Part shown: piece by piece, positions 44,405-56,102 of the stretch
Numbering within the stretch: the stretch's first letter is position 1
How the letters are laid out: every line of letters starts with the position of its first letter
Source: Heliopora coerulea
Lineage: Eukaryota; Cnidaria; Anthozoa; Scleralcyonacea; Helioporidae
Assembly (NCBI GenBank): GCA_030142905.1
Contig: JASJOG010000050.1
Location: 1,153,001-1,217,000, forward strand
DNA: 64,000 bases
Reading direction: 5' to 3'
Position numbers and translations under genes: made by a program
Notes under the pieces: generated by a model
What the model was told of the DNA's origin: nothing
What the model saw: only the letters and a program-made list of their open reading frames with translations
The model's database searches: none

Positions 44405-44659
44405 GTTACTTCGTATCTACAAGTTTCTATCCTCGTATGTGTTCGCGGTAAATCCTTCGCCATTTTCCCAGGAATGTTTGTTTGTACTGAAACTAGACCA
44501 TAATGCTTTGCGGTCGAAAATTTCCGGCGATTTCAGAAAAGGTCTATGCAAACGGGATTACAAAGCAAAGCGTATATCGAACAAGATTCTCGAGTATCAC
44601 AAGTCATGTCGATTTAAGAAAACTACAGTTGAGGTTTGGCTCTCTTCGAATGTCACGAT
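44405..44659. promoter_or_regulatory. Shared divergent promoter region
   Basis: Only 255 bp separate the two start codons, so a bidirectional promoter is likely. I see no TATA box with convincing spacing on either side. Short open frames here are not genes. Confidence 0.4.
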
Positions 44660-47600
44660 ATGGTTGTGACACGATCTCAAACGAAACACGAACACCAAGA
44701 AGCGAAGCATACGGTTAGTTATGGCAGTACTCCTCAAATGCATAATTTTAACACTCTACCAAGCAGAAGTTCTTCGAAGCGAAGAAAATGGAAAACTGGT
44801 GTGAAAACAAATAAATTGATGCGTCTCTACACTAAAGATAAGGACGAAGAAGAGGAGAAGAAAAACAATGAGCAATCCATCACCTTGTACATATTGAACA
44901 ATGCTTTTAAATTCTTTTGGGAGGATCAACGTTTTAAGATTATTGAGGGTTTAATGAAAATTCTAATACGATATAATCGCAAATGGGCAGCAGTTTTAAC
45001 GCTTATACTGACTTTCTTTTTATGTTACCGAAGGAACGTTTTTGACATTGGAAACATTGGACATACTAGCCCATTAAAGGAGTTACAGTTCAAACTCTCA
45101 CATAAACCATTCGAACGAACATCGGATGTGAAATTCCTTATGGACGAGTTAGATCGATTGAGATTTCAAAACCCTAAACAAGAGGTCCATGTGGTCATAA
45201 GTGGAGGACCTGGATCAGGAAAATCTGAACTTGCTAGACAATTCGGACAGCAGATTTATGATAGGGACAACAACTGCTATCAGAATTTTACAGGAATTTT
45301 CTCTTTTTGTTTGGCGTTCCGTCCAGTTGACGTGGTAACTTTGAATGCAGAGTCTTTGAGTGATCTACAATATTCATTAGAAGATGTTCTTGGGAAGTGT
45401 AAAGGCCAGGCCGCTAATGAAATAATTCATTCATCAGCGCAAGATGAAGAAGTATTGAAGAAATTTGGTGAGCTAAAAGAGACTTTCAGGAATCGATCAA
45501 GTAGGCCAGTCATTATATTTGATAATGTAAAAGGGCCTATGTATACGTTCTTATATAAAAAACGTGGCTACGGAAGGTTCCTTCTTTACCCAGGTAACGA
45601 TAAACATGGTGAGATTCGAATAGTGGTAACCACGCAAAATAGGCCTTCGACAAAGTTTCCTACTTTTATAAGCTATATGGATTTATCCAAGGGCTTGCCT
45701 CTTCACGACTCTGTTAATTTACTAAATACGATTACCGAGATACAAAATGACAACAAGAACGCAAGCTACCTGGTTGAAGAGTTAGGCGGATTGCCACTGT
45801 CGTTGGCTAACGCAGCTCTGTATATTCAGTCAGCGAAAGAACTCAACGGGGAATTTTCCTATTACCATTACCTCAAGGAGTTTAAACTGGACTTGGACAA
45901 GTACAGACATCATGTTGAAAGGATCTGGAAAGACGGTGTAGACTATGGGCTAACCTATAACATGACTGCTGCTGCAACATCAATCAAAACTATTGAGCAA
46001 CTTATTAATACTAGCGATCATCTCTTCTACAAAGAAGTTGCTTGCTTTATTGGATACTGCGATTCTCCTACTATCTCCGGAAAGCTATTGTGGAAATATA
46101 TAACCATTAACCCATCGCTTCGCGGCTATACGGAATTCGATGTTAATATGCTCATTCAAAAATCATCGATATACAACTTTAAGTTATCTCAAAAACAGAG
46201 CCTTGTTTCCACGCATCAGGTGACTAGAGAAGCCTCACGAGTAGTTTGTAATCTGAAAGTCAACAACATGAACGACTCACCAGAACAATATCATGTCGAG
46301 GATTCTCTAGCAAGGATCTCTGACGTGATATTGACTGAAATGCTGTCCAAGACTGAATTTAATTCATCAGTCCAAATGGTGGAGTATACAAGTTTAAAAT
46401 TCAGAGTTGCTGATGTATTGATGTCCTTGATAACCAATTCTTTCAAGCGAAAATTAAATGTCTCTAGGCTGTTCACCAAGGAGTTTTGCTGGGCTTTCCT
46501 GAACTCAATGTCTGAAGCCTACCTCTACTGGCCCAACAAACACAAATCTACCGTCATTATGCCGGACGTGGCATTTCTCGTAAATATGACGGAAGAAAGT
46601 TTCTCTGAACAAAACCCAGAGCTTGCAGTTCTGCTTTCCGTTCTTTACCTGTATTACACTGGAAATCAAAGGCCAAAAGACTTAGACAGGATAGTAACAA
46701 TGGTGGAAAATTTTACACGACGTTCTTCTGCAAACGTTGACGTAACGTCGTTTGAAAAGACAGCGTTGTTACTCAACATGATGGGGACTGTTTACAGGGA
46801 TGCTGGTCAGAACATGTCCAAAGCTCAAGAATTACATGAACTTGCTCTACATATTTCGAAGAATTTTAATTCATCTTCTGAGATAGTGGTCTCACTGCAT
46901 CTCGTTGGCGTGATAAGCCGTTACAGAAAACAACTTGACCAAGCTCGGAAATACCACGAAGCAGCAGTAGAACGTGGACGGACTTTATACTCAAACACAA
47001 ACCCACGTCTGGGCGCTTTTCTACTGAATCTAGCGGTAGTTTATAACAGGGTAGGCGAATTTAAGAAAGCGACAGAAGTATACCTTGAGGCACTAAACGT
47101 GACTAGGAATGCATATGGTACACGTGACCAAAGGGTGGCTAGGGTGCTAAACACTTTGGCAACAAATTACAATTCTTTAGGACAGTATGATGACAGTATT
47201 AAAGTTTTACTACAAGCCTTAAGTATCCATGAAGAAATTCATGGCGAGATTCATCCAAATGTGGGAGAAACGTTATACTTCCTTGGATTCACGTATCGCG
47301 CAAAAGGAGATCTAGAAAGTTCTTTGCAAGTTTTGCAAAGGTCGATGGAAATAAGACTACAGTATTACGGTACAGAGCATTATCACGTCGCCGAGGTCTT
47401 ACATGAACTTTCCAATACACAAAGAGAATTACATCGTTTAGAAGTCGCTTTACACAATGCGAAAAATTGCCTCAATATATTTAACAAGTCTCTTGGGGAG
47501 AGCAGTTCAGAATTAGCTGTGTCATTGAATGGACTTGGCCTCATATATCTTGAGCTCGGAGATGCACGTATGGCTAAAACTAAACATGACAAGGCGCTGA

Positions 47601-47809
47601 AAATATTTGAAGATTTAAATACACAGGGATCCCAAACTGTAAGCATTTGTGAAACACTAAAGAATATTGGGATGGCATTAAGAGACATGAATGAAACGAA
47701 GAAAGCAAGGGAATACTATTCACGTTCTTTGTCAATGCTTCAAACGGTTTACAAGGGCCACCATCCACGAGTTAAAGAAATACACAAACTCTTAAAAGTT
47801 TTGGAATAG
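44660..47809 (+). CDS. STAND NTPase (NB-ARC-like) with TPR repeats and a membrane segment, single exon
   Basis: 1,049 codons from ATG at 44660 (MVVTRSQTK); an upstream TTG-initiated extension is unlikely. Residues 1-100 are basic/acidic and low complexity. WAAVLTLILTFFLCY (about 109-123) is a probable transmembrane helix. P-loop SGGPGSGKSELA (about 181-192), Walker B PVIIFDNV (about 284-291), IRIVVTTQNRP sensor and ELGGLPLSLA (about 375) mark an NB-ARC ATPase, followed by a helical region. From about residue 700 there are eight TPR units of the kinesin-light-chain/nephrocystin type (LNLAVVYNRVGEFKKATEVY, LNTLATNYNSLGQYDDSIKV and so on). STAND proteins act as nucleotide-driven switches, often in immunity or cell death. 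No death, TIR or caspase effector domain is visible. Intact, intronless. Confidence 0.88.
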   Translation: MVVTRSQTKHEHQEAKHTVSYGSTPQMHNFNTLPSRSSSKRRKWKTGVKTNKLMRLYTKDKDEEEEKKNNEQSITLYILNNAFKFFWEDQRFKIIEGLMKILIRYNRKWAAVLTLILTFFLCYRRNVFDIGNIGHTSPLKELQFKLSHKPFERTSDVKFLMDELDRLRFQNPKQEVHVVISGGPGSGKSELARQFGQQIYDRDNNCYQNFTGIFSFCLAFRPVDVVTLNAESLSDLQYSLEDVLGKCKGQAANEIIHSSAQDEEVLKKFGELKETFRNRSSRPVIIFDNVKGPMYTFLYKKRGYGRFLLYPGNDKHGEIRIVVTTQNRPSTKFPTFISYMDLSKGLPLHDSVNLLNTITEIQNDNKNASYLVEELGGLPLSLANAALYIQSAKELNGEFSYYHYLKEFKLDLDKYRHHVERIWKDGVDYGLTYNMTAAATSIKTIEQLINTSDHLFYKEVACFIGYCDSPTISGKLLWKYITINPSLRGYTEFDVNMLIQKSSIYNFKLSQKQSLVSTHQVTREASRVVCNLKVNNMNDSPEQYHVEDSLARISDVILTEMLSKTEFNSSVQMVEYTSLKFRVADVLMSLITNSFKRKLNVSRLFTKEFCWAFLNSMSEAYLYWPNKHKSTVIMPDVAFLVNMTEESFSEQNPELAVLLSVLYLYYTGNQRPKDLDRIVTMVENFTRRSSANVDVTSFEKTALLLNMMGTVYRDAGQNMSKAQELHELALHISKNFNSSSEIVVSLHLVGVISRYRKQLDQARKYHEAAVERGRTLYSNTNPRLGAFLLNLAVVYNRVGEFKKATEVYLEALNVTRNAYGTRDQRVARVLNTLATNYNSLGQYDDSIKVLLQALSIHEEIHGEIHPNVGETLYFLGFTYRAKGDLESSLQVLQRSMEIRLQYYGTEHYHVAEVLHELSNTQRELHRLEVALHNAKNCLNIFNKSLGESSSELAVSLNGLGLIYLELGDARMAKTKHDKALKIFEDLNTQGSQTVSICETLKNIGMALRDMNETKKAREYYSRSLSMLQTVYKGHHPRVKEIHKLLKVLE

Positions 47810-48675
47810 TTAAAAGATTTTAGCTGTACTAGTAAAAAAAAATACTGTAACAGCACTGTCGGGTAACTTATGCCAACTTTCAGACAAGGGAGTCAATTTA
47901 AGTAACTTCTCGCTACTGCCAACCTTCATAATCTTTGCGGGACATAATATTTGACTTAGCATTGCAAATTCACATGTTCTCACTTCACAGTAAATCTCTG
48001 AGTGTTACCACACCAAAATCGACATAAATCATTGAAGCTGTGGGGACACCAAAGAAGCATGAACTCACACACTTAACAGTGTTGACATAACACAAGTAAT
48101 GGTAAAGTCAATGCAATGAATGGTGTAAATTAACTTCCCAAAAGTGTTATTTTACACTGAAATTGTTTATTTACACCAAGTTTGTGTGAAAGAGCTTGTA
48201 GCTGTAGGGACATCTTAATGGTGTAAAGTTACACTGCCAGTGTAGATTTACACTTAAAAGTTTATATTTACACCTAACTGGTGTGAAATGGCTTGCAGTT
48301 GTGGAGACACTAAGCTTTGCAATTTACATGACAAAATAGACTAATCAACAATCTGAAACCATAATGTAACAAGCACCTAGTTATTGGCTGTTTAAGTCAG
48401 TAGAAATTGAACTTTAGTAGGAGCTTTTTGCATATCATACACTTTCCGAACATGTCTCTGCAAAAAAAGTAGTGTATTGAAACACCTTTTTGGGTACTGA
48501 ATATTGCACACAAAGTACAAAAACAGCAAGTCCAGTGCTTTGGTTATGCGTTCAGTCACTGTCAGCACACCCATCTTTCTACAGCCACAAAAATTTCAAA
48601 TTTAACAATTCTTATAAAAAGAAAAATTTTAGTTTGAATAATTTTTTTCCCTGAACTCAGGAATTTTTTTCTAGG
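47810..48675. repeat. GTGTAAA-rich repeat field downstream of the STAND gene
   Basis: Between 48000 and 48310 GGTGTAAA, TTTACACC and related motifs recur on both strands. At 48400-48470, on the minus strand, a TTTTTTTGCAG acceptor followed by RHVRKVYDMQKAPTKVQFLL and a stop could be a terminal exon of an unknown gene. No partner exon was found. Confidence 0.5.
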
Positions 48676-49795
48676 CAACAATTCACAAGCAACGTTCGCT
48701 CAACACTACTTGTCTGATCAAGCAAGAATATCAGTGGGAGTCCCCCAATGGTCTATTCTGGGGCCATTATTGTTTTCAGTTTAAGTAAATGACCTTCCAA
48801 ACTGTCTTGAAAAAGTGGCTGTTACCTTATATGCAGATAATACTGTCCTGTATTATGCTTCAAAAAATGTGGATGACTTGAAGAATGTTCTTAATGGTGA
48901 TTTATCAAATGTTGCATGATGGTTTGAACAAAATAAATTAACATTAAATGTTAAAAAGACTAAGTTTATGCTGACTGGTAGCTCAAGGAAGTAAAATTCT
49001 ATAGATCCAATTAGCATTGACATATCCGGAGAATGTCTTGAGGCATGTAATTCTTTTAAATATTCAGGTGTTATTATAGATTACCATCTTACCTGGGATG
49101 ATCACGTTAACTATATAGGTAAGCAAATACTAAAGAAACTGAGTTTATTTAGAAGAATTAAGGTTTATCTCCTTGCTAGTACTAGGATACTTTTTTTCAC
49201 TTCTTTTATACTACCCCTCTTTGATTATTGTGATGTAGTGTGTGGGGAGACCAGGGCAATAGTACTTTAATGCAATCTTTGCAGGTGTTACATAATAAGT
49301 CAGCTAGGGAAATCCTAGATCTGCTACATTTTTCTTCAGCTAGTAATGCATTAACTAAATTGGGTTGGATCTCATTAGATCGATGACAATCAAGGCATCG
49401 AGTAAATTTTGTGTACAAATGTATTAATGGCCTCACTGATTACCACTTTAATCCAATATTTAATAAATCAGTACATAGTTAAAATACTAGGAACAAGGAG
49501 AATATCAGGACACCCTTGTCTAGACAACGCTGGGGTCATTGGACAGTATTATCACACGCATCTGATGATTGGAACAAAGTTGAACCCTCAAAAAGAGATA
49601 TTAAGGAATTTCACATTTTTAAGAAAGACCTTTACTTATTTTTGTAAATATTGTTTATTTAACTGTTAAGTTTAGGTATAGTATAGTGTTGATGTAGTAT
49701 ATTGTATAGTGTAGGTCCCTGATGAAAAGCTTGTATAAGTGATCTGGCTAACCTCATTAAAGATTATTTTCAATCAATCAACAAGAAAATTTCTT
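48676..49795 (+). pseudogene. LINE reverse transcriptase fragment (CR1/Jockey-like), left palindrome arm
   Basis: ARISVGVPQWSILGPLLF is followed by VNDLPNCLEKVAVTLYADNT, WFEQNKLTLNVKKTKFML and HLTWDDHVNYIGKQILKKLS. The C-terminal end reads DDWNKVEPSKRDIKEFHIFK, followed by a tail ending AATCAATCAA near 49782. Several stops. The sequence upstream of 48720 (GNNSQATFAQHYLSDQ) continues the LINE but is not in the other arm. Confidence 0.8.
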
Positions 49796-51660
49796 AAGAA
49801 AATCTTTTTAAAAATTTAATCTTTTTAAAAAATCTTTTTAAAAAATCTTTTTAAAAATTTAGTCATATTTCTTAATAAAAATCTCAGGTCAGAGAACACC
49901 TTGTATTCAATTATGTCTCTTCCTGGCCACACTTCATCTATATTTTAAAAAATCTTTTTTGCTTGAAATAAGACTTTTGTATAGAAGAAAAATTTCTTAA
50001 ATCCTTTTCTCAAGATCATGTTTCTTGTTTGTCTAATACAGGACAAATACTTTTGGAAAAAACTCAAGTACACTGTAACAAAACTTTATTGTGTTTGAAT
50101 GAACACCAAATCTCTGAGTACAGAAATTGTACACAAGTCTAAATAAATTTTCATTCAGCTTAGGTCATTTACCTAGATTTTACTGGATATACTGGCAATC
50201 CATGTAATGCATTCTTAAAATTTTTACTTCACAACAGTGAGATAAGATGGCCTTTTATAGCTCAAAGTAAAAGTGTACTATTTTTGCCTTAAGTGGACAC
50301 ATGTATACAACACTTATTTTTGTTCTATTTTAGGCCTTTGCCTAACTTAGGTTTTGATTCTGATTCCACAACATTTTACACCATTAACATTTTTTCACTT
50401 GGAGTAATTTCATCACAGTTCTCATGAGAAATCTCATTTATATAAATCTGTACAATATTTTATTAAGACATTAAAGATGGAATAATAACTTTGAAACTTA
50501 AGCTTTGACAACTTAACCCTCCCAAAAAAACCCCAAACAATACCAATGCTATACAAGGAGGTTCATGTATCTTATAAATCTGGATTGTCTTTCCACTTTT
50601 TACTGTATTAAGAAAATATCCATTAAATGCAGCAGTAACTTGTTAAGAAACATTGCAGCCATTTAAAACACTAAGTACAGTAAGATGTCCATACCAACTT
50701 CAGCATCTAGTAGGATACAAGCTAAGTGTCCAACCAGTGTTAAATAAGATTGTTTTTCAAAGAACCAGTATCACATAACAACTTTTTTTACCCTCCAAGA
50801 AAAACTGGCATGTTTTCAACTTACCTATGACAACAGATACCTCAATCCTTGATAAAGAAAGAAAAAAACATAAAAAGACAATACAGTTAATCAATAATAA
50901 GTACTTGAACCCATGTAGAAAAAGCAATAAATATGCAAGATAAGGACAAGAATTTACAGTACAGTACAGATATGATATTTTGTTGGTTTATCTTCTTCCG
51001 TTCAAATACAAATTAAGATATTATACTTCATAAAAGCTGCAGAATGCCTTCTGTGACTGTGAGTCAATATTTCCATGTCGTCTTCTGCATAGAGTTTAGC
51101 AATCTGCATTTAATATTTGAACTTCAATTTTCATGTTTCATCTACATTAGTTTATTTGACAATGCCTGCCTTGAAAATACTGCATTTATCGCAGAGACCC
51201 AAAAATATGGAACATTTCAACATCCAAGAAAAAAACTAAAAAGAAATGGGCTTGCTAAGTGACAGTGAGTCAGTTTCATCGCCATACTATCAGGTGACAC
51301 ATGTAAATATTAATCACCAAAACTTTATTCAAATTAATTAAATGATTAATACCAATTGAATTAGCATATAAATCAGCATAAGAAGTTCAGAATCAAGTTA
51401 TTTACCAAGTTTTAGACTTTATGGATGATTTATTTCCTTGGAGTCAATTCTGAAACTCACAAGACTTTCTATTTCCTCTGCCAACTTCACCACACATGCA
51501 TTTGTGGGTTTCTCCAAACATCCTCAACTACCGGTACCTATTATGCTCAGTAAAACAGACTTGACTTCATATACATGTGTATGAAAGGTCAAGCGTGCAA
51601 CTGAATGCTTAAATGGCTTCTTATTTTTATATTGTTATTACTGTCGTATAGGCAGGCCAT
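48720..51660. repeat. Left arm of a giant palindrome (2,941 bp)
   Basis: Matches the reverse complement of 51698-54638 with no length difference. In the stretches I compared, a single base differs (A at 48884, C at 54474 on the plus strand). It contains the LINE fragment, a TTTCTTAA/TTTTTAAA repeat field (49785-50060) and about 1.6 kb of sequence without recognisable genes. The open frame at 51044-51262 is repeated in the other arm and has no known motif. Confidence 0.95.
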
Positions 51661-51697
51661 ATCGATTGCTCGATAGTTATTAGACAACATTCCTGTA
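51661..51697. other. 37-bp spacer of the giant palindrome
   Basis: Unpaired centre between GGCAGGCCAT (ending 51660) and ATGGCCTGCC (starting 51698). It contains ATCGATTGCTCGAT. Confidence 0.9.
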
Positions 51698-54638
51698 ATG
51701 GCCTGCCTATACGACAGTAATAACAATATAAAAATAAGAAGCCATTTAAGCATTCAGTTGCACGCTTGACCTTTCATACACATGTATATGAAGTCAAGTC
51801 TGTTTTACTGAGCATAATAGGTACCGGTAGTTGAGGATGTTTGGAGAAACCCACAAATGCATGTGTGGTGAAGTTGGCAGAGGAAATAGAAAGTCTTGTG
51901 AGTTTCAGAATTGACTCCAAGGAAATAAATCATCCATAAAGTCTAAAACTTGGTAAATAACTTGATTCTGAACTTCTTATGCTGATTTATATGCTAATTC
52001 AATTGGTATTAATCATTTAATTAATTTGAATAAAGTTTTGGTGATTAATATTTACATGTGTCACCTGATAGTATGGCGATGAAACTGACTCACTGTCACT
52101 TAGCAAGCCCATTTCTTTTTAGTTTTTTTCTTGGATGTTGAAATGTTCCATATTTTTGGGTCTCTGCGATAAATGCAGTATTTTCAAGGCAGGCATTGTC
52201 AAATAAACTAATGTAGATGAAACATGAAAATTGAAGTTCAAATATTAAATGCAGATTGCTAAACTCTATGCAGAAGACGACATGGAAATATTGACTCACA
52301 GTCACAGAAGGCATTCTGCAGCTTTTATGAAGTATAATATCTTAATTTGTATTTGAACGGAAGAAGATAAACCAACAAAATATCATATCTGTACTGTACT
52401 GTAAATTCTTGTCCTTATCTTGCATATTTATTGCTTTTTCTACATGGGTTCAAGTACTTATTATTGATTAACTGTATTGTCTTTTTATGTTTTTTTCTTT
52501 CTTTATCAAGGATTGAGGTATCTGTTGTCATAGGTAAGTTGAAAACATGCCAGTTTTTCTTGGAGGGTAAAAAAAGTTGTTATGTGATACTGGTTCTTTG
52601 AAAAACAATCTTATTTAACACTGGTTGGACACTTAGCTTGTATCCTACTAGATGCTGAAGTTGGTATGGACATCTTACTGTACTTAGTGTTTTAAATGGC
52701 TGCAATGTTTCTTAACAAGTTACTGCTGCATTTAATGGATATTTTCTTAATACAGTAAAAAGTGGAAAGACAATCCAGATTTATAAGATACATGAACCTC
52801 CTTGTATAGCATTGGTATTGTTTGGGGTTTTTTTGGGAGGGTTAAGTTGTCAAAGCTTAAGTTTCAAAGTTATTATTCCATCTTTAATGTCTTAATAAAA
52901 TATTGTACAGATTTATATAAATGAGATTTCTCATGAGAACTGTGATGAAATTACTCCAAGTGAAAAAATGTTAATGGTGTAAAATGTTGTGGAATCAGAA
53001 TCAAAACCTAAGTTAGGCAAAGGCCTAAAATAGAACAAAAATAAGTGTTGTATACATGTGTCCACTTAAGGCAAAAATAGTACACTTTTACTTTGAGCTA
53101 TAAAAGGCCATCTTATCTCACTGTTGTGAAGTAAAAATTTTAAGAATGCATTACATGGATTGCCAGTATATCCAGTAAAATCTAGGTAAATGACCTAAGC
53201 TGAATGAAAATTTATTTAGACTTGTGTACAATTTCTGTACTCAGAGATTTGGTGTTCATTCAAACACAATAAAGTTTTGTTACAGTGTACTTGAGTTTTT
53301 TCCAAAAGTATTTGTCCTGTATTAGACAAACAAGAAACATGATCTTGAGAAAAGGATTTAAGAAATTTTTCTTCTATACAAAAGTCTTATTTCAAGCAAA
53401 AAAGATTTTTTAAAATATAGATGAAGTGTGGCCAGGAAGAGACATAATTGAATACAAGGTGTTCTCTGACCTGAGATTTTTATTAAGAAATATGACTAAA
53501 TTTTTAAAAAGATTTTTTAAAAAGATTTTTTAAAAAGATTAAATTTTTAAAAAGATTTTCTTAAGAAATTTTCTTGTTGATTGATTGAAAATAATCTTTA
53601 ATGAGGTTAGCCAGATCACTTATACAAGCTTTTCATCAGGGACCTACACTATACAATATACTACATCAACACTATACTATACCTAAACTTAACAGTTAAA
53701 TAAACAATATTTACAAAAATAAGTAAAGGTCTTTCTTAAAAATGTGAAATTCCTTAATATCTCTTTTTGAGGGTTCAACTTTGTTCCAATCATCAGATGC
53801 GTGTGATAATACTGTCCAATGACCCCAGCGTTGTCTAGACAAGGGTGTCCTGATATTCTCCTTGTTCCTAGTATTTTAACTATGTACTGATTTATTAAAT
53901 ATTGGATTAAAGTGGTAATCAGTGAGGCCATTAATACATTTGTACACAAAATTTACTCGATGCCTTGATTGTCATCGATCTAATGAGATCCAACCCAATT
54001 TAGTTAATGCATTACTAGCTGAAGAAAAATGTAGCAGATCTAGGATTTCCCTAGCTGACTTATTATGTAACACCTGCAAAGATTGCATTAAAGTACTATT
54101 GCCCTGGTCTCCCCACACACTACATCACAATAATCAAAGAGGGGTAGTATAAAAGAAGTGAAAAAAAGTATCCTAGTACTAGCAAGGAGATAAACCTTAA
54201 TTCTTCTAAATAAACTCAGTTTCTTTAGTATTTGCTTACCTATATAGTTAACGTGATCATCCCAGGTAAGATGGTAATCTATAATAACACCTGAATATTT
54301 AAAAGAATTACATGCCTCAAGACATTCTCCGGATATGTCAATGCTAATTGGATCTATAGAATTTTACTTCCTTGAGCTACCAGTCAGCATAAACTTAGTC
54401 TTTTTAACATTTAATGTTAATTTATTTTGTTCAAACCATCATGCAACATTTGATAAATCACCATTAAGAACATCCTTCAAGTCATCCACATTTTTTGAAG
54501 CATAATACAGGACAGTATTATCTGCATATAAGGTAACAGCCACTTTTTCAAGACAGTTTGGAAGGTCATTTACTTAAACTGAAAACAATAATGGCCCCAG
54601 AATAGACCATTGGGGGACTCCCACTGATATTCTTGCTT
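51698..54638. repeat. Right arm of the giant palindrome (2,941 bp)
   Basis: Mirror of 48720-51660, including the LINE remnant in reverse. It ends within the LINE. The flank just outside (reverse strand reading NESVTYNE before ARISVGVPQ) differs from the left flank. Confidence 0.95.
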
Positions 54639-54680
54639 CATTGTACGTCACACTTTCATTATAAATCAGCTTGCCCTATC
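53570..54680 (-). pseudogene. LINE fragment, right palindrome arm
   Basis: Same LINE blocks and same internal stops as the left copy up to 54638. Beyond that it continues with a different but LINE-like frame (NESVTYNE), so two related LINE copies are joined at this border. Confidence 0.75.
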
Positions 54681-55624
54681 CCACCATTACTTATGGTGAA
54701 ACATCGAAAGAACAATGTTTTATTTTTTTAGTATTAAGAAAATAAAATGTGGAGTCCGTAGATGTGGTGGGTTCCTTTATGTGGTGTGCCTGTGGACCAT
54801 GCCACGGTGGCCCCGCCTTTAATCCGCGGCTGGTAACTTCAATCTTTGGTTTAGGCAGTACTGAATGTGTATATCGTTCCTCATACCGTAGTCGTGACTG
54901 ATTACGTAAAAGTGAAGAACAAGCGTTTTTCCTCTGAGGTGTTATTTAAGCTAATGTCTGAAGTACTACAGTAAGTTGTTACAGATATAATTTGGTCGGT
55001 TCCATGAACACAAAGACCCATGATTAAGGTATCGTTTGGGCCACTTTTGGGGACCACCAGCAGCACTTAGGTTATTGTATCTGATTGATCGTTGATAAGA
55101 AAACCGATCCATCAAGGATTTTTAACTTGAATACAAGGACTTATAACTGATGCCATCATTTTGGGGACACTTTTTTCGGCCCCACTCGCCGTTCATTTAC
55201 ATATAGATAGGTCAAAGTACGGAAAAGAGCGAGTTAAATAATTGACAAATAATTTGAAATGCTCTTTTTTCAAGGCTTATTGGATGTTGACCTGGTCAAA
55301 TTAGCCAGCAGTTCCTTTAAACATTATGCTCAAACCGTTTGGAGAAAGCTTTAGGCTTAGATCCTTCCGAAAACCATAACCAGCAAAACCGAACCGAATC
55401 CAAAAGATTCAATTTGACGTCAAACTCGGTTACTGATTAATACTGACCGGAAATCAACCATAATTTATGGTTCTTTGTTCCTTTTTATACAAATATTCAG
55501 TCTGTATAAAAAACATAATTTGAAAGAAGAAAATACCATTTTCCGTTTAACATTCCCAAAATAATTGAATAGAATAATAAATTAGACATCAAATTTGAAA
55601 ATTGACCAATAGGCTATACTGAAA
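54681..55624. other. No feature supported
   Basis: Contains GC-richer text near 54770-54850 with no ORF and an A/T-rich remainder. No transposon domain or gene recognised. Confidence 0.5.
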
Positions 55625-55870
55625 ACTCAAGATATGAGTCAATACAAGATAAAACTATTGTTGAAACTGTGATATTTCGACTTTATTTCAAAGTCATCCT
55701 CTGACAGAATGATATTACAATAACATGCCAGAGTCGAAATATCACAGTTTCAACAATAGTTTTATCTTGTATTGACTCATATCTTGAGTATTCAAGATGA
55801 CATTATTCTTCGGAATATGTTTTATTTTGTACTTTTTGAAGTTGTCGGCTGGTCATGGTTTTAGGCTATA
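55625..55870. mobile_element. Palindromic MITE, same superfamily as 14665-15300
   Basis: Perfect 58-bp arms (55625-55682 and 55732-55789: ACTCAAGATATGAGTCAATA, continuing to GATATTTCGACT). The flank TTCGGAATATGTTTTATTTT, then TTGAAGTTGTCGGCTGGTC matches the flank of the copy at 15270-15315 (CGGAATATGTTTTGTCTTTT, then TGTCGGCTGGTC). Confidence 0.85.
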
Positions 55871-56102
55871 CTGACTATACACATTAACAAGAGGACTTTA
55901 TGTGATTTCGATATCCTTTTTTATACAAATATCCAATGCAACGCAATCAAGTGCAACGAGATTAACATGACAAATGTGAATACAAAAAGAATTCTCAGTG
56001 GGTTTTGCAAAGGTGTGATAAAGGGTGCAAGCAATAGATTTATCAAGACTGCCACGATTTTAAGTAAAAGAAGTGGACGTTTCCATCAGCTCAAAACTGA
56101 CA

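Noticed and set aside
44403..44718. Small plus-strand frames between the YqaJ and STAND genes as short genes
   Set aside because: They overlap the start of the STAND gene out of frame and have no motifs; this is the promoter region.
51044..51262. Identical 72-residue frames at 51044-51262 and 52096-52314 as a duplicated gene
   Set aside because: The identity is due to the giant palindrome; the frame has no motif, and identity gives no evidence for coding.
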